64,000 nt of DNA, from contig NZ_JABXYK010000006.1 in assembly GCF_013378445.1 (NCBI RefSeq), positions 124,001-188,000 of the forward strand, written 5' to 3'. The first letter of the stretch is position 1, and every line of letters begins with the position of its first letter. The stretch is from Mycoplana rhizolycopersici. Its GTDB lineage: Bacteria > Pseudomonadota > Alphaproteobacteria > Rhizobiales > Rhizobiaceae. Shown here piece after piece: positions 36,210 through 47,307 of the stretch. The position numbers and the translations under genes were made by a program. Under the pieces are notes generated by a model. That model made no database searches. It saw nothing but the letters and a program-made list of their open reading frames with translations, and was not told where the DNA came from.

Positions 36210-37133
36210 ATGGAAATCACTGCAGCAATGGTGAAGGAACTGCGCGAAAAGTCCGGCGCAGGCATGATGGATTGCAAGAAGGCCCTGAACGAGACCAATG
36301 GCGACATGGAAGCCGCAATTGACTGGCTGCGCGCCAAGGGCATCGCCAAGGCCGACAAGAAGTCCGGCCGCACCGCAGCTGAAGGCCTGATCGGCATCGT
36401 CAGCGGCGGCGTGAAGGCCGTAGCCGTCGAAATCAACTCCGAGACCGACTTCGTTGCCCGCAACGAGGCCTTCCAGGAACTCGTCCGCGGCGTTGCGAAC
36501 GTCGCGCTTTCGACCGACGGCACCGTCGAGGCGATCGCCAAGGCGACTTATCCGGCAACCGGCAAGTCCGTCGAGGACTCGATCAAGGACGCGATCGCCA
36601 CCATCGGCGAAAACATGACGCTCCGCCGTGCAGCCCTGCTGCAGGTCGAAGACGGCGTGGTTGCGACCTACATCCACAACGCTGCCGGCGACGGCATCGG
36701 CAAGCTCGGCGTCCTCGTCGCGCTGAAGTCGGTCGGTGACAAGGAAGTGCTGTACTCGGTCGGCCGTCAGGTCGCCATGCACGTCGCTGCCACCAACCCG
36801 CTTGCAATCCGTGCCGAAGAAGTCGATCCGGCCGTCGCCGAGCGCGAGCGCAACGTCTTCATCGAACAGTCGCGTGCTTCCGGCAAGCCGGACAACATCA
36901 TCGAGAAGATGGTCGAAGGCCGCATGCGCAAGTTCTTCGAGGAAGTCGCTCTTCTCTCGCAGGCTTTCGTCATGAACCCGGAAATCACCGTAGGCCAGGC
37001 CGTCAAGGACGCCGAGAAGCTTGCCGGTGCATCGATCGAAGTCGTCGGCATGGCGCGCCTGCTGCTCGGCGAAGGCGTCGAGAAGGAAGAATCCGACTTC
37101 GCTGCCGAAGTCGCAGCCGTCGCCAAGGGCTGA
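36210..37133 (+). CDS. tsf: elongation factor Ts
   Basis: Nucleotide exchange factor for EF-Tu. The 307-residue protein starts with the UBA-like domain containing [19 protein letters not shown], then the core with the [10 protein letters not shown] segment that contacts EF-Tu (about residue 80). Length is normal for alphaproteobacteria. ATG 36210 follows AGAGGCGAGACG. pyrH lies 186 bp downstream behind a GC-rich hairpin. Confidence 0.98.
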   Translation: MEITAAMVKELREKSGAGMMDCKKALNETNGDMEAAIDWLRAKGIAKADKKSGRTAAEGLIGIVSGGVKAVAVEINSETDFVARNEAFQELVRGVANVALSTDGTVEAIAKATYPATGKSVEDSIKDAIATIGENMTLRRAALLQVEDGVVATYIHNAAGDGIGKLGVLVALKSVGDKEVLYSVGRQVAMHVAATNPLAIRAEEVDPAVAERERNVFIEQSRASGKPDNIIEKMVEGRMRKFFEEVALLSQAFVMNPEITVGQAVKDAEKLAGASIEVVGMARLLLGEGVEKEESDFAAEVAAVAKG

Positions 37134-37182
37134 TCTTCCTTACCCGATTTGGGAAAAGACCAAGGACTTTGGAAAAGAATGG

Positions 37183-37206
37183 GGCATCGCGTGACAACGC
37201 GGTGCC
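37183..37206 (+). terminator. hairpin after tsf
   Basis: GGCATCGCG (37183-37191) pairs with CGCGGTGCC (37198-37206) around a 6-nt loop (one G-T pair). The following CTTCGTG is a poor U-tract, so termination is likely partial. Confidence 0.5.
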
Positions 37207-37319
37207 CTTCGTGTATCCGGCTGACGGTGAAGTTTGGGCGCCGCGCGCGCCATCGCGCGCGCCCCGCTGCTGCCGCAACCGCTTCGCCACGAAGTTCATA
37301 ACAAGAGCCAGGAGCGCCA

Positions 37320-38042
37320 ATGTCCGCCAATCCGATCTACAAACGCGTGCTGCTGAAAGCCTCGGGCGAGGCGCTGATGGGGTCGCAAGGGTTCGGCATC
37401 GACGTCGCGGTGGCTGACCGGATCGCCTCCGACATCGCCGAAGCGCGGGCGCTGGGCGTCGAGGTCGGCGTCGTCGTCGGCGGCGGTAACATCTTTCGCG
37501 GCGTGGCAGTCGCCTCCAAGGGCGGAGACCGCGTGACGGGTGACCACATGGGCATGCTGGCCACCGTGATCAACGCGCTTGCGCTGGCGACGTCGCTGCG
37601 CAAGCTCGATATCGACACGGTGGTGTTGTCCGCAATTGCCATGCCGGAGATCTGCGAGAGCTTCTCGCAGCGCGCGACGCTGCACCATCTGTCGCAGGGA
37701 CGGGTGGTGATCTTTGCTGGCGGCACTGGCAATCCGTTCTTCACCACCGATTCCGCTGCAGCACTGCGTGCAGCCGAGATCGGCGCCGAAGCCATCTTCA
37801 AGGGCACACAGGTGGATGGTATCTACTCAGCCGATCCGAAGAAGTTTCCCGATGCCACGCGCTTCGACCGGCTGACGCATGGCGAAGTGCTGGAAAAGGG
37901 GCTGGCCGTGATGGACATTGCCGCCGTTGCGCTGGCGCGTGAAAACGCCATTCCGATCGTCGTCTTCTCGATCCACGAGAAGGGTGGTTTTGCACAAATA
38001 TTGACCGGCGGCGGCCGCGGGACCATCGTATCCGACAACTGA
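37320..38042 (+). CDS. pyrH: UMP kinase
   Basis: Hexameric kinase phosphorylating UMP to UDP. The 240-residue protein has KASGEALMG for phosphate binding near residue 10, VGVVVGGGNIFRG near 52, GDHMGMLATVINALA near 74 and TGNPFFTTDSAAALRA near 138, all typical of PyrH. ATG 37320 follows CCAGGAGCGCC. Normal length. frr follows 54 bp downstream. Confidence 0.98.
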   Translation: MSANPIYKRVLLKASGEALMGSQGFGIDVAVADRIASDIAEARALGVEVGVVVGGGNIFRGVAVASKGGDRVTGDHMGMLATVINALALATSLRKLDIDTVVLSAIAMPEICESFSQRATLHHLSQGRVVIFAGGTGNPFFTTDSAAALRAAEIGAEAIFKGTQVDGIYSADPKKFPDATRFDRLTHGEVLEKGLAVMDIAAVALARENAIPIVVFSIHEKGGFAQILTGGGRGTIVSDN

Positions 38043-38096
38043 TTCCGAGACGGCGCCGCACGGCGCATCGTTTCCTTATAACGGGAGTTCCAAGCT

Positions 38097-38657
38097 ATGA
38101 GTGAAGGTGTTGATCTGAAGGAACTGAAGCGCCGCATGGATGGCGCCATTTCCGCGTTCAAGCACGATATCGCATCGCTGCGTACGGGCCGCGCCTCGGC
38201 CAACGTTCTCGATCCGGTGACGGTCGAGGCCTATGGTTCGCGTATGCCGCTGAACCAGGTGGCCAACATCACCGTTCCCGAGCCGCGCATGCTGGCCGTA
38301 TCGATATGGGACAAGTCGATGGTCGGCGCCGTCGACCGGGCCATCCGCGAATCCAATCTCGGCCTCAACCCGATCGTCGACGGCCAGAACCTCCGCATCC
38401 CGCTGCCGGAACTGAACGAAGAGCGTCGCCGCTCGCTGGTCAAGATCGCGCACGATTATGCGGAAAAGGGCAAGGTTGCCATTCGTCACGTGCGTCGTGA
38501 CGGCATGGACGAACTTAAGAAGGCCGAGAAGGATGGCGATATCGGCCAGGACATCAGCCGCAGCCAATCCGAGAAGGTCCAAAAGATGACCGACGATATG
38601 ATTTCCGATATCGATCGCTTGCTTGCCGAGAAGGAAAAAGAAATCATGCAAGTCTAG
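38097..38657 (+). CDS. frr: ribosome recycling factor
   Basis: Splits post-termination ribosomes together with EF-G. The 186-residue protein shows the standard tRNA-like fold signatures: [14 protein letters not shown] near residue 27, LGLNP, and the basic [23 protein letters not shown]-like region near 120-140 (here with [12 protein letters not shown]). A TATAACGGGAG sequence precedes ATG 38097. It sits between pyrH and uppS as usual. Confidence 0.98.
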   Translation: MSEGVDLKELKRRMDGAISAFKHDIASLRTGRASANVLDPVTVEAYGSRMPLNQVANITVPEPRMLAVSIWDKSMVGAVDRAIRESNLGLNPIVDGQNLRIPLPELNEERRRSLVKIAHDYAEKGKVAIRHVRRDGMDELKKAEKDGDIGQDISRSQSEKVQKMTDDMISDIDRLLAEKEKEIMQV

Positions 38658-38701
38658 TTTGAAGGCTTGCCCGGTTTCCCGTCTTCTTTCACGGATTGTC
38701 G

Positions 38702-39451
38702 ATGACCAAACATGCTTTGAAGAACATTCCGCGCCACGTCGCCATCATCATGGATGGCAACGGGCGCTGGGCAAGTGTTCGTGGCCTGCCGCGCAGCATG
38801 GGCCATCGTAAGGGGGTCGAGGCTGTTCGCGAGGCAGTTCGCACCGCCGCCGATCTCGGTGTCGAATACCTGACCCTGTTTGCTTTCTCCTCGGAGAACT
38901 GGAGCCGGCCGGAAAGCGAGGTCAGCGACCTCATGGGGCTGCTGAAGACGTTCGTTCGCCGTGATCTGCAGACGCTGCACAAGGAAAATGTACGCATACG
39001 CGTAATCGGCGACCGGTCCAACTTGCGTAGCGACATTCTGCCTCTTCTACTCGAGGCGGAGGAGCGCACGCGCGATAATACCGCGATCACGCTGGTGATT
39101 GCCTTCAACTACGGCGCCCGCGACGAGATCGCACGCGCTGTGCGCTCCCTTGCGGGAGACCTCGCGGCTGGGATCCTGCATCCCGCGGACGTGACGCCGG
39201 AACGCATAAGCGCCCGGCTCGATACGGCCGATATCCCCGACCCCGACCTCATCATCCGCACGAGCGGGGAGGAGCGGCTGTCGAATTTCCTGCTGTGGCA
39301 GGCTGCATATGCGGAGCTCATGTTCATACCCGATTTCTGGCCCGACTTTTCCCGGGAAACCTTTCTCGATGCACTTAGGAACTATGCCGGGCGCGAGCGC
39401 CGCTTCGGCGGCGTAACGGCCGCAGCGCCGACCCTGGCTGTAGGCTCCTGA
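38702..39451 (+). CDS. uppS: isoprenyl transferase (undecaprenyl diphosphate synthase)
   Basis: Builds the C55 lipid carrier for peptidoglycan and polysaccharide synthesis from IPP and FPP. The 249-residue protein has the catalytic D18 in [22 protein letters not shown] near residue 62 and the [19 protein letters not shown] region near 186 that binds the diphosphate. ATG 38702 fits the family; a TTG two codons upstream is possible. Its stop overlaps the cdsA start (ATGA), so translation is coupled. Confidence 0.97.
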   Translation: MTKHALKNIPRHVAIIMDGNGRWASVRGLPRSMGHRKGVEAVREAVRTAADLGVEYLTLFAFSSENWSRPESEVSDLMGLLKTFVRRDLQTLHKENVRIRVIGDRSNLRSDILPLLLEAEERTRDNTAITLVIAFNYGARDEIARAVRSLAGDLAAGILHPADVTPERISARLDTADIPDPDLIIRTSGEERLSNFLLWQAAYAELMFIPDFWPDFSRETFLDALRNYAGRERRFGGVTAAAPTLAVGS

Positions 39452-40281
39452 TGAGCACAGAACTGCGCCTGCGCATCATTTCGGGTGTTATTCTCGCAAT
39501 CGTCGTGCTCGCCGCCACCTGGGCCGGCGGTTTCCCGTTCCGTATGCTGGCAGCTGCGATCGCGCTGCTCGTCTACTACGAATGGTCGACAATCACGCGT
39601 CTCGGCGAGGTCGATGCGCGCGGAAATGCGTTCGGCTGGGCAGCCACGGCGCTTACCGCCGCCCTGACGGTGTCGGGCGAGGGCGTCCTTGCGCTCGTGA
39701 CCGTCACTGCTGCGACCGTGCTTTCCCTCGCGCACACGGCAATCTTCAAGAAGAGCTACTGGCTGCCCGGCGCCTTGGCCTATGCTGGACTGACGGTGCT
39801 GTCGCTTGCCGCGATCCGCGCCGACGACGGAACCGGCCTGATCGCCATGCTGTTCGTCTTCGCCGTGGTGTGGGCAACAGATATCCTGGCTTATTTCGTC
39901 GGAAGGGCTATCGGCGGGCCGAAGCTGGCGCCGTCGATCTCTCCGGGAAAGACCTGGTCCGGGGCGATCGGTGGGACGGTCTCGGCCATCGCGGCCGGCA
40001 GCGCGCTCTATCTGTCGTTCTTCTCCTGGCCGGGGATCTGGGTCGTCCTGATCGCGCTGGTCTTGTCGGTGTGCAGCCAGGTGGGGGACCTTTTCGAATC
40101 CTTCATCAAGCGTCGCTTCGGGGTCAAGGATTCAAGCCGACTCATTCCGGGGCACGGTGGCGTGATGGACCGCGTTGACGGTCTTGTTTTTGCCTGTTTC
40201 GCGGCGTTCCTGCTAGGATTGGCAGCGATGGCGACGGGGCGCCCGGTCGCTTCGACGGGCGCGTTTCTTCTCGGCCTTTGA
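39451..40281 (+). CDS. cdsA: phosphatidate cytidylyltransferase
   Basis: Integral membrane enzyme that makes CDP-diacylglycerol for all phospholipids. The 276-residue protein has about seven hydrophobic helices and the C-terminal CdsA signature, readable as SQVGDLFESFIKRRFGVKDSS followed by LIPGHGGVMDRVDGL split around residue 230. Coupled to uppS by a 4-nt overlap. Cell location: inner membrane. Confidence 0.97.
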   Translation: MSTELRLRIISGVILAIVVLAATWAGGFPFRMLAAAIALLVYYEWSTITRLGEVDARGNAFGWAATALTAALTVSGEGVLALVTVTAATVLSLAHTAIFKKSYWLPGALAYAGLTVLSLAAIRADDGTGLIAMLFVFAVVWATDILAYFVGRAIGGPKLAPSISPGKTWSGAIGGTVSAIAAGSALYLSFFSWPGIWVVLIALVLSVCSQVGDLFESFIKRRFGVKDSSRLIPGHGGVMDRVDGLVFACFAAFLLGLAAMATGRPVASTGAFLLGL

Positions 40282-40311
40282 CGCCGTTTTTCCAAGGAGG
40301 CCATCTCGGAA

Positions 40312-41445
40312 ATGGAACTGTTGCAGCATGCTTTCGGCCTCCTCACCGGCACGATCGTCCCGTTCCTCGTCGTCCTCACCCTGATCGTCTTCATCCACGA
40401 GATGGGGCACTATCTTGCCGGCCGATGGTGCGGTATCGGCATCACCGCATTCTCGGTCGGCTTCGGACCGGAACTGGCCGGTTTTACCGACCGACGCGGC
40501 ACGCGCTGGAAACTGTCGGCAATACCGCTCGGCGGCTATGTGAAGTTCCAAGGCGACGAGGATGCCGCCTCCACGCCGGACTATGAGAAGTTCGACGGGC
40601 TGACGCCCGAGGAGCGGTCGCGCACCTTCCTAGGCGCGGCGCTGTGGAAGCGGGCGGTCACGGTGGCCGCCGGCCCGATCGCCAATTTCATTCTCGCGAT
40701 CGCCATCTTCAGCGTCACCTTCGCAAGCTATGGGCGGCAGATCGCCGATCCGGTCGTAGCCGAAGTGCGCGAGGCGAGCGCTGCCGCGGAGGCTGGTATC
40801 ATCCCGGGCGACCTGCTGGTGGCGATCGACGGCGTTCCCATCCACACGTTTGACGACGTGCGGCGCTATGTCAGCGTCCGACCTGAAATGCCGATCGTCG
40901 TGACGATCAGGCGTGACGGGACGGACAGGGATCTGCGCATGGTTCCGCAGCGGACGGAGCTGACCGACCAGTTCGGCAACAAGATGGAAGTGGGTGTCAT
41001 CGGCATCGTGACGACGGAGGCCGCCGGAAACTTCCGCGTCGTCAACTACACGCCGCTCGAGGCAATCGGGCAGGGTGTGATCCAGAGCTGGCACATCGTC
41101 ACCGGCACTTTCGACTACCTGTCGAATGTCGTTACCGGCCGGATGAAGGCCGATCAGATCGGCGGCCCGATACGGGTCGCGGAGGCATCGGGCCAGATGG
41201 CGTCGCTCGGTGTTGCAGCCCTGCTGCAGCTGGCCGCTGTTCTGTCTGTTTCCATTGGACTTTTGAACCTTATGCCGGTTCCGGTACTTGATGGTGGCCA
41301 TTTGATGTTCTATGCGATTGAGGCTCTTCGCGGACGGCCGGTCGGCCCAAGGACGCAGGAAATCGCATTCCGCATCGGCATGGGCCTGATCCTGATGCTG
41401 ACGGTATTTGCGGCCTGGAACGATACTTTCGGGCGTATCGGCTGA
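40312..41445 (+). CDS. rseP: RIP metalloprotease RseP
   Basis: Site-2 intramembrane zinc protease that cleaves anti-sigma factors and signal-peptide remnants. The 377-residue protein has the zinc site H29-E30-H33 (HEMGH) in the first membrane helix, a single PDZ domain (about 130-215) and the second-half motif PVPVLDGGH that supplies the zinc-binding aspartate. It lies 30 bp after cdsA and ahead of bamA, the usual alphaproteobacterial order. Confidence 0.97.
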   Translation: MELLQHAFGLLTGTIVPFLVVLTLIVFIHEMGHYLAGRWCGIGITAFSVGFGPELAGFTDRRGTRWKLSAIPLGGYVKFQGDEDAASTPDYEKFDGLTPEERSRTFLGAALWKRAVTVAAGPIANFILAIAIFSVTFASYGRQIADPVVAEVREASAAAEAGIIPGDLLVAIDGVPIHTFDDVRRYVSVRPEMPIVVTIRRDGTDRDLRMVPQRTELTDQFGNKMEVGVIGIVTTEAAGNFRVVNYTPLEAIGQGVIQSWHIVTGTFDYLSNVVTGRMKADQIGGPIRVAEASGQMASLGVAALLQLAAVLSVSIGLLNLMPVPVLDGGHLMFYAIEALRGRPVGPRTQEIAFRIGMGLILMLTVFAAWNDTFGRIG

Positions 41446-41668
41446 GCGGCGAGGGGTGGCGTGCCGGCAGGCAAGAGGGAAAAGCGACGTTTTGCTAAGG
41501 AGCTGTTTACCGTAATTGCAAGCTTTAGTGACCATTGGGCCACGGTTCGATTCGAAGTAAACAGAAATTAACGGCCGAGCTTGCTTGTATAGCAAAAGCG
41601 GTTAAAAACGGCAGCGTGACCGGAGTCGGGTACGAATTCGCCGCGAGACATTGAAACAAAGGTAAGTT

Positions 41669-44035
41669 GTGAAAATGAAAGCTGGTTCAAGATTTTTGAA
41701 CGCGGTGTCTGCCGTTGCCCTTTCCACGAGCATGGTGGTGGCTGGTGGAGCAGCCGTCTCGCTCGTTGCCGTCAGTGCTGCGCAAGCCGCTGTCATCCAG
41801 CGAATCGATGTGCGTGGTGCGACCCGTGTCAGCCCTGAAACCGTTCGGGCCAATCTGACCATCCAGCCGGGCAAGACCTTCAGCAACTCCGATATCGACG
41901 CTTCGGTCCGTCGCCTTTTTGGAACTGGCTACTTCTCCGACGTTCGCATCAGTGTCTCCGGCAGCACGCTCGTCGTTGTCGTCGACGAGAACCGTCTGAT
42001 CAACCAGGTCGTCTTCAACGGCAACCGCAAGATCAAGGACGACAAGCTTGCAGGAATCGTCCGTTCCCAGTCGCTCGGCCCGTTCAGCGAGTCGACGATC
42101 GAAAGCGACATTCAGTCGATCAAGGACGCCTATGCGGCGATCGGGCGCAGCGATGCGACGGTCACGACGCAGACCTACGATGTCGGCAACGGTCGCGTGA
42201 ATCTTGCTTTCGTGATCAACGAAGGCGATCGCACGAAGATCGCGGGGATCAACTTCGTCGGCAACAATGCCTATAGCGACGGTCGCCTGCGTTCTGTCGT
42301 GAACACGAAGAAGTCCGGACCGCTATCGTTCCTGACCCGCAAGGACGTCTATGACGAGATGAAGATGCGCGCCGACGAAGAGGCGCTGCGCCAGTTCTAC
42401 TTCAACCGTGGCTATGCCGACTTCCAGGTCGTCTCTTCCGATGCCGTTCTGGACGAGAGCACGAACGAATACACCATCACCTTCACCGTCGAGGAAGGCG
42501 AACGTTACAAGTTCGGCGACATCACGGTCGAATCGACAGTCGAAGGTGTCGATGCGAACGAGCTGAGGGCGCTGCTGGAATCGCGCGCCGGTGAAGTCTA
42601 CCGCGCCAACGATGTTCAGGATTCGATGTCGGAGATTTCCCGCGTCGTGTCGGCGAGAGGCTATCCGTTTGCCCGTGTCACGCCCCGCGGCAACCGCGAT
42701 TTCGCGAACCATACGATTGCGGTGGATTATCTGGTCGACCAGGGCGATCGCGCCTATGTCGAGCGGATCGAGATCCGCGGCAACACCCGCACGCGCGATT
42801 TCGTCATCCGTCGCGAATTCGACATCAGTGAAGGCGACGCGTTCAACCAGGAGGTCGTCAACAGCGCCAAGCGGCGCCTGGATGCCCTCGGCTTCTTCTC
42901 GACGGTCAATATCACTACCGCTCCGGGCAGCGCGTCCGACCGCGTCGTTCTCATCGTCGACGTTCAGGATCAGTCGACCGGTACCTTCGGTATCGGTGCT
43001 GGCTATTCGACGGGCAGCGACGGCGGCTTCAAGCTGGAAGCCTCGATCGAAGAGCGCAACTTCCTCGGACGCGGACAGTACATCCGCATCGCCGCAGGCG
43101 GCGGTTCGGATACGCGCAATTACAACCTTTCGTTCACGGAGCCGTATTTCCTCGGTTACCGTCTTGCTGCCGGTTTCGACATCTTCAGCAACACGGACGA
43201 TTCGGAAGACTTCTACGACGTCGACAACCGGGGCTTCACGCTGCGCGTGACGGCGCCGATCACCGAGGATCTGTCGACGACGCTGCGCTACAACTACACC
43301 AAGTTCGACTACACGACGAGCGTGGACGAGGAAGAGGATCTGGCGAAGGCGCCGGAAGATCGCAAGTTGTCGCGTCCTTATTGGGATGCTGTCGATGGCA
43401 GCCCCTGGGTGCGTTCGTCGATTTCTCATTCGATGACCTACGATACGCTTGATGACCGCAAGCTGCCGCGCGACGGTATCTATGCGACCTTCACGCAGGA
43501 ATTTGCGGGCGTCGGCGGCGACTCCGATTTCTACAAGATCTACGGTAAGGCGCGTTACTTCCGCACGCTCTTGGAAGATGCCGACGTCATCGGTTCGCTT
43601 TCTGCGGGTGCGGGCTACATGACGCCGACCAGCGGCGACCTGCTCGTATTCGACCAGTTCCAGCTGAACGCCAACGACCTTCGCGGTTTCGAAAGCGGCG
43701 GCATCGGCCCACGCATGGCCAATGGCGATGCGCTCGGCGGTACCACCTACTTCACCCTTTCGGCCGAGACGTCGTTCCCGCTGCCATTCATCGCGCGTGA
43801 CGCCGGTTTCCGTGGCGCATTCTTCGCTGACGCCGGCACGCTCTACGGCAACGACGTCGATATCGGAGACGACAGCGCCCGTGGTACGAGTATGGCCTGG
43901 CGTGCATCCGTCGGTGCGAGCTTGATCTGGTCGTCGCCGTTCGGTCCGCTGCGTGTCGATTACGCGGTTCCGGTGGTCAAGGAAGACTTCGACAAGACGC
44001 AGCGGTTCAAGTTCGGCATTTCGTCGAGCTTCTGA
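41669..44035 (+). CDS. bamA: outer membrane assembly factor BamA
   Basis: Central pore of the BAM machine that folds beta-barrel proteins into the outer membrane. The 788-residue protein has a long signal peptide (to about residue 45, SAAQA), five POTRA domains (the first starts with IQRIDVRG; another with [13 protein letters not shown]) and a C-terminal barrel ending in a phenylalanine (SSSF), as needed for barrel insertion. GTG 41669 (6 nt after AAAGGT) and ATG 41675 are both possible starts. The 223-bp gap upstream probably carries its own promoter. Confidence 0.98.
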   Translation: MKMKAGSRFLNAVSAVALSTSMVVAGGAAVSLVAVSAAQAAVIQRIDVRGATRVSPETVRANLTIQPGKTFSNSDIDASVRRLFGTGYFSDVRISVSGSTLVVVVDENRLINQVVFNGNRKIKDDKLAGIVRSQSLGPFSESTIESDIQSIKDAYAAIGRSDATVTTQTYDVGNGRVNLAFVINEGDRTKIAGINFVGNNAYSDGRLRSVVNTKKSGPLSFLTRKDVYDEMKMRADEEALRQFYFNRGYADFQVVSSDAVLDESTNEYTITFTVEEGERYKFGDITVESTVEGVDANELRALLESRAGEVYRANDVQDSMSEISRVVSARGYPFARVTPRGNRDFANHTIAVDYLVDQGDRAYVERIEIRGNTRTRDFVIRREFDISEGDAFNQEVVNSAKRRLDALGFFSTVNITTAPGSASDRVVLIVDVQDQSTGTFGIGAGYSTGSDGGFKLEASIEERNFLGRGQYIRIAAGGGSDTRNYNLSFTEPYFLGYRLAAGFDIFSNTDDSEDFYDVDNRGFTLRVTAPITEDLSTTLRYNYTKFDYTTSVDEEEDLAKAPEDRKLSRPYWDAVDGSPWVRSSISHSMTYDTLDDRKLPRDGIYATFTQEFAGVGGDSDFYKIYGKARYFRTLLEDADVIGSLSAGAGYMTPTSGDLLVFDQFQLNANDLRGFESGGIGPRMANGDALGGTTYFTLSAETSFPLPFIARDAGFRGAFFADAGTLYGNDVDIGDDSARGTSMAWRASVGASLIWSSPFGPLRVDYAVPVVKEDFDKTQRFKFGISSSF

Positions 44036-44044
44036 TCCTGGCAG

Positions 44045-44075
44045 TCCAGAACTGCGTAGAACGGACTGTTCTGGA
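44045..44075 (+). promoter_or_regulatory. hairpin covering the lpxD ribosome binding site
   Basis: TCCAGAAC (44045-44052) and GTTCTGGA (44068-44075) form a perfect 8-bp stem with a 15-nt loop in the bamA-lpxD spacer. The right arm includes GGA of the GGAG ribosome site (44073-44076). Folding could slow lpxD initiation or serve as a weak terminator; there is no U-run. Confidence 0.45.
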
Positions 44076-44085
44076 GTCTATGCTG

Positions 44086-45147
44086 ATGGAACACAATTGG
44101 TTCTTCCCGCCGCATGACGGCGTTCGCCTCGACGATCTGGCGACGCGTCTTGGGGCGGAACTCTCCGACCAGGGAGCGGCCGCAAAGGTCGTGCGCAACG
44201 TTTCGCCCGTCTATCGGGCGAAGGACGGCGACCTTTGCTATCTTCTTTCGCGCAAGGGCAAGGCCGAGCTTGAAACCTGTCAGGCGACGGCGATCCTTTG
44301 CGACCCGTCTCTGGCCTCTCTGGTCCCCGCGCACATCACGGTTCTGCTGACACCGCGCGCGCACATGGCTTTTGCCCTTGCCGGCGAAATCCTCCAGCCT
44401 GCCGCCATGCGGCCTGCCTTTGTCACCTCGGACGTCTCCGGTGTCTCGCCCATGGCCTATGTCGATTCGACAGCGCGGCTCGAGGCGGATGTCATTGTCG
44501 AGCCGATGGCTGTTATCGGTGCTAATGTCGAGATAGGCGAGGGAACGCGCATCGGGCCGGGCGTCGTGATCGGGGCGGGTGTCCGGATCGGCCGGGACTG
44601 CACCATATCGGCAGGCGCGAAGATCCAATGCGCCCTGATCGGCAACCGCGTCATTCTCCATCCCGGCGCCTGCATCGGGCAGGACGGTTTCGGCTACGGT
44701 CCGAGCCCCAAGGGCGGCATGATCAAGATCGTCCAGGTCGGACGGGTGATCATACAGGACGATGTTGAGATCGGCGCGAATACGACGATCGACCGCGGAA
44801 CGATGGACGATACCGTCATCGGAGAAGGCACCAAGATCGACAATCAGGTGCAGATTGGCCACAACGTCCGGATTGGCCGTCATTGCGGCATCGTCAGCAA
44901 GGTCGGGATTGCAGGCAGCACGACTGTCGGTGATGGCGTGATGATCGGCGGCGCTGCCGGTGTCAACGGTCACATCAAGATCGGCGACGGCGTCCAGATC
45001 GCTGCGATGAGCGGCGTGGTGTCGGACGTTCCCGCCGGCGAACGCTATGGCGGCATACCGGCAAGGCCGATGCGCGACTTTCTCCGGGACGTGGCAGAGA
45101 TGACGGCGCGAATCAACAACAGAAAAAAGACGGGTGACAAGGAATGA
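44086..45147 (+). CDS. lpxD: UDP-3-O-(3-hydroxymyristoyl)glucosamine N-acyltransferase
   Basis: Third step of lipid A synthesis, adding an N-linked hydroxyacyl chain. The 353-residue protein has the N-terminal uridine-binding domain and a left-handed beta helix of hexapeptide repeats (for example [14 protein letters not shown] and the region around [10 protein letters not shown]), then a C-terminal helical tail. ATG 44086 (MEHNWFFPP) lies 9 nt after GGAG and agrees with homologues; ATG 44080 is only 3 nt from that site. It overlaps fabZ by 4 nt. Confidence 0.97.
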   Translation: MEHNWFFPPHDGVRLDDLATRLGAELSDQGAAAKVVRNVSPVYRAKDGDLCYLLSRKGKAELETCQATAILCDPSLASLVPAHITVLLTPRAHMAFALAGEILQPAAMRPAFVTSDVSGVSPMAYVDSTARLEADVIVEPMAVIGANVEIGEGTRIGPGVVIGAGVRIGRDCTISAGAKIQCALIGNRVILHPGACIGQDGFGYGPSPKGGMIKIVQVGRVIIQDDVEIGANTTIDRGTMDDTVIGEGTKIDNQVQIGHNVRIGRHCGIVSKVGIAGSTTVGDGVMIGGAAGVNGHIKIGDGVQIAAMSGVVSDVPAGERYGGIPARPMRDFLRDVAEMTARINNRKKTGDKE

Positions 45148-45611
45148 GCGAGGAAAAGAAGGAGGCCCTGGGCGTCGCGGAACTGAAGGATATCCTGAAG
45201 CTTCTGCCGCACCGCTACCCGTTCCTCCTGGTTGACAAGATCATCGAGATCGATGGCGACAACTCCGCGATCGGCGTGAAGAACGTCACCGTCAACGAGC
45301 CCCAGTTCACCGGGCATTTTCCTGATCATCCGATCATGCCGGGCGTTCTCTTGATCGAGGGAATGGCGCAGACGGCTGGCGCCATCTGCGCGCGCAAGAC
45401 CGGCACGGGCACCAATCTCGTCTACTTCATGACGATCGACAATGCCCGTTTCCGCAAGCCGGTCGTGCCCGGTGACCGGGTCGAGTATCATGTGGTCAAG
45501 CAGAAGCAGCGCGGGAATATCTGGAAATTTCATTGCGACGCAAAAGTTGATGGGCAACTTGTCGCCGAAGCTGATATCGGCGCGATGATCGTCAACAAGG
45601 AAGACGCCTGA
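45144..45611 (+). CDS. fabZ: 3-hydroxyacyl-[acyl-carrier-protein] dehydratase FabZ
   Basis: Dehydrates 3-hydroxyacyl-ACP in fatty acid elongation and so competes with lipid A synthesis for hydroxymyristoyl-ACP. The 155-residue hot-dog protein has [14 protein letters not shown] at the start and the catalytic H and E in [20 protein letters not shown], here split as [10 protein letters not shown] and [12 protein letters not shown] overlap with lpxD and 2-nt gap to lpxA show a tightly coupled operon. Confidence 0.98.
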   Translation: MSEEKKEALGVAELKDILKLLPHRYPFLLVDKIIEIDGDNSAIGVKNVTVNEPQFTGHFPDHPIMPGVLLIEGMAQTAGAICARKTGTGTNLVYFMTIDNARFRKPVVPGDRVEYHVVKQKQRGNIWKFHCDAKVDGQLVAEADIGAMIVNKEDA

Positions 45612-45613
45612 AC

Positions 45614-46423
45614 ATGATTGCTGCCAGTGCCAAGATCCATCCGTTGTCCGTCGTCGACGATGGGGCGGTGGTCGGCGAAAACGTCGTCGTCGGTCCGTTC
45701 TGCCACGTGGGGCCGAAGGTCGTTCTGGGTGACGATGTCGAACTGCTGACCCATGTCGTGGTCTCAGGGCGCACGACCATCGGCCGCGGCACGCGCATCT
45801 TTCCGTCGGCGGTCATTGGCGGCGATCCGCAGAGCATTCATCACGCCGGTGAGGAGACGACGCTGACCGTCGGTGAGCGCAACGTCATCCGCGAAGGCGT
45901 GACGATGAACACGGGGACGACGGGCGGCGGCGGCAAGACGGTCGTCGGCGACGACAACCTGTTCCTGGCCTATTCGCACATCGCCCACGACTGCATCGTC
46001 GGCAACGGCGTCATCCTGTCGAACAACGTCATGCTGGCGGGCCACGTGACGGTCGAGGACCGCGCCATTCTCGGCGGCGGCTCGGCGGTGCACCAGTTTG
46101 CCCGTGTCGGCCGCCATGCTTTCGTCGGAGGACTTTCGGCCGTCGCCTACGATGTCATTCCCTACGGCATGCTGAACGGCAATCCCGGCATCCTTGGCGG
46201 CATTAACGTCGTCGGCATGTCGCGTTCGGGCATGGACAAGGCGACGATCCATCGCGTCCGTCGCGCCTTCAAGCAGATCTTCGAGGGCGACGGCTCGATC
46301 CGCGCCAACGCAGCCGCCATCCGAGACGAGTATTTCGACAGCGAGCAGGTGCTGCACATCCTCGACTTTATCGCCGCCGACAGCGATCGGGCACTTTCCT
46401 CGCCGAACCGAAACAAGGGCTGA
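45614..46423 (+). CDS. lpxA: UDP-N-acetylglucosamine O-acyltransferase LpxA
   Basis: First step of lipid A synthesis. The 269-residue protein is a left-handed beta helix with hexapeptide repeats throughout, including the acyl-transfer histidine in [13 protein letters not shown] near residue 120, and the C-terminal helical domain starting near GMSRSGMDK. Length is normal. Placed directly after fabZ and 5 bp ahead of lpxI. Confidence 0.98.
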   Translation: MIAASAKIHPLSVVDDGAVVGENVVVGPFCHVGPKVVLGDDVELLTHVVVSGRTTIGRGTRIFPSAVIGGDPQSIHHAGEETTLTVGERNVIREGVTMNTGTTGGGGKTVVGDDNLFLAYSHIAHDCIVGNGVILSNNVMLAGHVTVEDRAILGGGSAVHQFARVGRHAFVGGLSAVAYDVIPYGMLNGNPGILGGINVVGMSRSGMDKATIHRVRRAFKQIFEGDGSIRANAAAIRDEYFDSEQVLHILDFIAADSDRALSSPNRNKG

Positions 46424-46428
46424 GCCAC

Positions 46429-47307
46429 ATGGAGGCCCCCCGGCCGGAGACGGGCTCGCGGCTGGGCATCATCGCCGGCGGCGGCCGGCTGCCGCTCTAT
46501 GTGGCCGAGGCCGCCCGGGTTCATGGCGAAGATCCCTATATCCTGGCCCTGACAGACGAATCCGAACAGGATTGGACGGGGTTCGACCACGCCGTTGTCG
46601 GCGTCGGTGACTATGGCGGCCTGAGCCGGATATTCGCGCGCGAAGGCATCGGGCGCGTGGTTCTGTCGGGAGCTGTCCGGAGGCGGCCGGAATGGCGCGA
46701 AATCCGCCCGAACATCCGCACGCTCCTGCAGGTTCCCGCCATCATTCGCACGCTTTTGAACGGCGGCGACGATACGGTGCTAAAAATGGTTATCCGCCTG
46801 ATCGAGGCGAACGGAGTGCGGGTCGTCGGCGCCGACGAGATCGCGCCGGAGTTGCTGGCGTCGGAAGGACCCATTGGCGAGATGTCGCCGGATGCCGATG
46901 ATCGCCGCGATATCGCAGCCGCGTCCGCTGCGGCGCTCGCGCTGGGGGCGCTCGATGTCGGGCAGGGCGCTGTCGCCGTCGGCGGGCGCGTGATCGCGCT
47001 CGAGGGGGCCGAGGGGACGGACCAGATGCTGGAGCGGGTGACGGCGCTGCGCCAGGAGGGACGGATATCCCGCCGGCGGAAAGGGGTGCTCGTCAAGCTG
47101 TGCAAGCCGCGCCAGGATACGCGGGCCGATCTGCCATCGATCGGCGCGGACACGGTGCGTCGCGCCGCGGCGGCAGGTCTGGCCGGCATTGCCTGCGAGG
47201 CGGGTCGGTCGCTCGTGCTCGACCGCGACCGGCTGGTGGAGGAGGCAAACCGGGCCGGGCTGTTCGTGACCGGTATCGTGCCGCGTGTCGGGGGAGAGGG
47301 AAAATGA
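46429..47307 (+). CDS. lpxI: UDP-2,3-diacylglucosamine pyrophosphatase LpxI
   Basis: A 292-residue DUF1009 protein. LpxI hydrolyses UDP-2,3-diacylglucosamine to lipid X in many alphaproteobacteria that lack LpxH. The N-terminal LGIIAGGGRLPLYVA segment and the C-terminal LVKLCKPRQDTRADLPSIG region are family signatures. Position between lpxA and lpxB in the lipid A operon strongly supports the role. Its stop overlaps the lpxB ATG by 4 nt. Confidence 0.95.
   Translation: MEAPRPETGSRLGIIAGGGRLPLYVAEAARVHGEDPYILALTDESEQDWTGFDHAVVGVGDYGGLSRIFAREGIGRVVLSGAVRRRPEWREIRPNIRTLLQVPAIIRTLLNGGDDTVLKMVIRLIEANGVRVVGADEIAPELLASEGPIGEMSPDADDRRDIAAASAAALALGALDVGQGAVAVGGRVIALEGAEGTDQMLERVTALRQEGRISRRRKGVLVKLCKPRQDTRADLPSIGADTVRRAAAAGLAGIACEAGRSLVLDRDRLVEEANRAGLFVTGIVPRVGGEGK

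Noticed and set aside
35115-36782. 555-codon minus-strand frame across rpsB and tsf
   Set aside because: Covers two ribosomal/translation genes and a terminator on the other strand.
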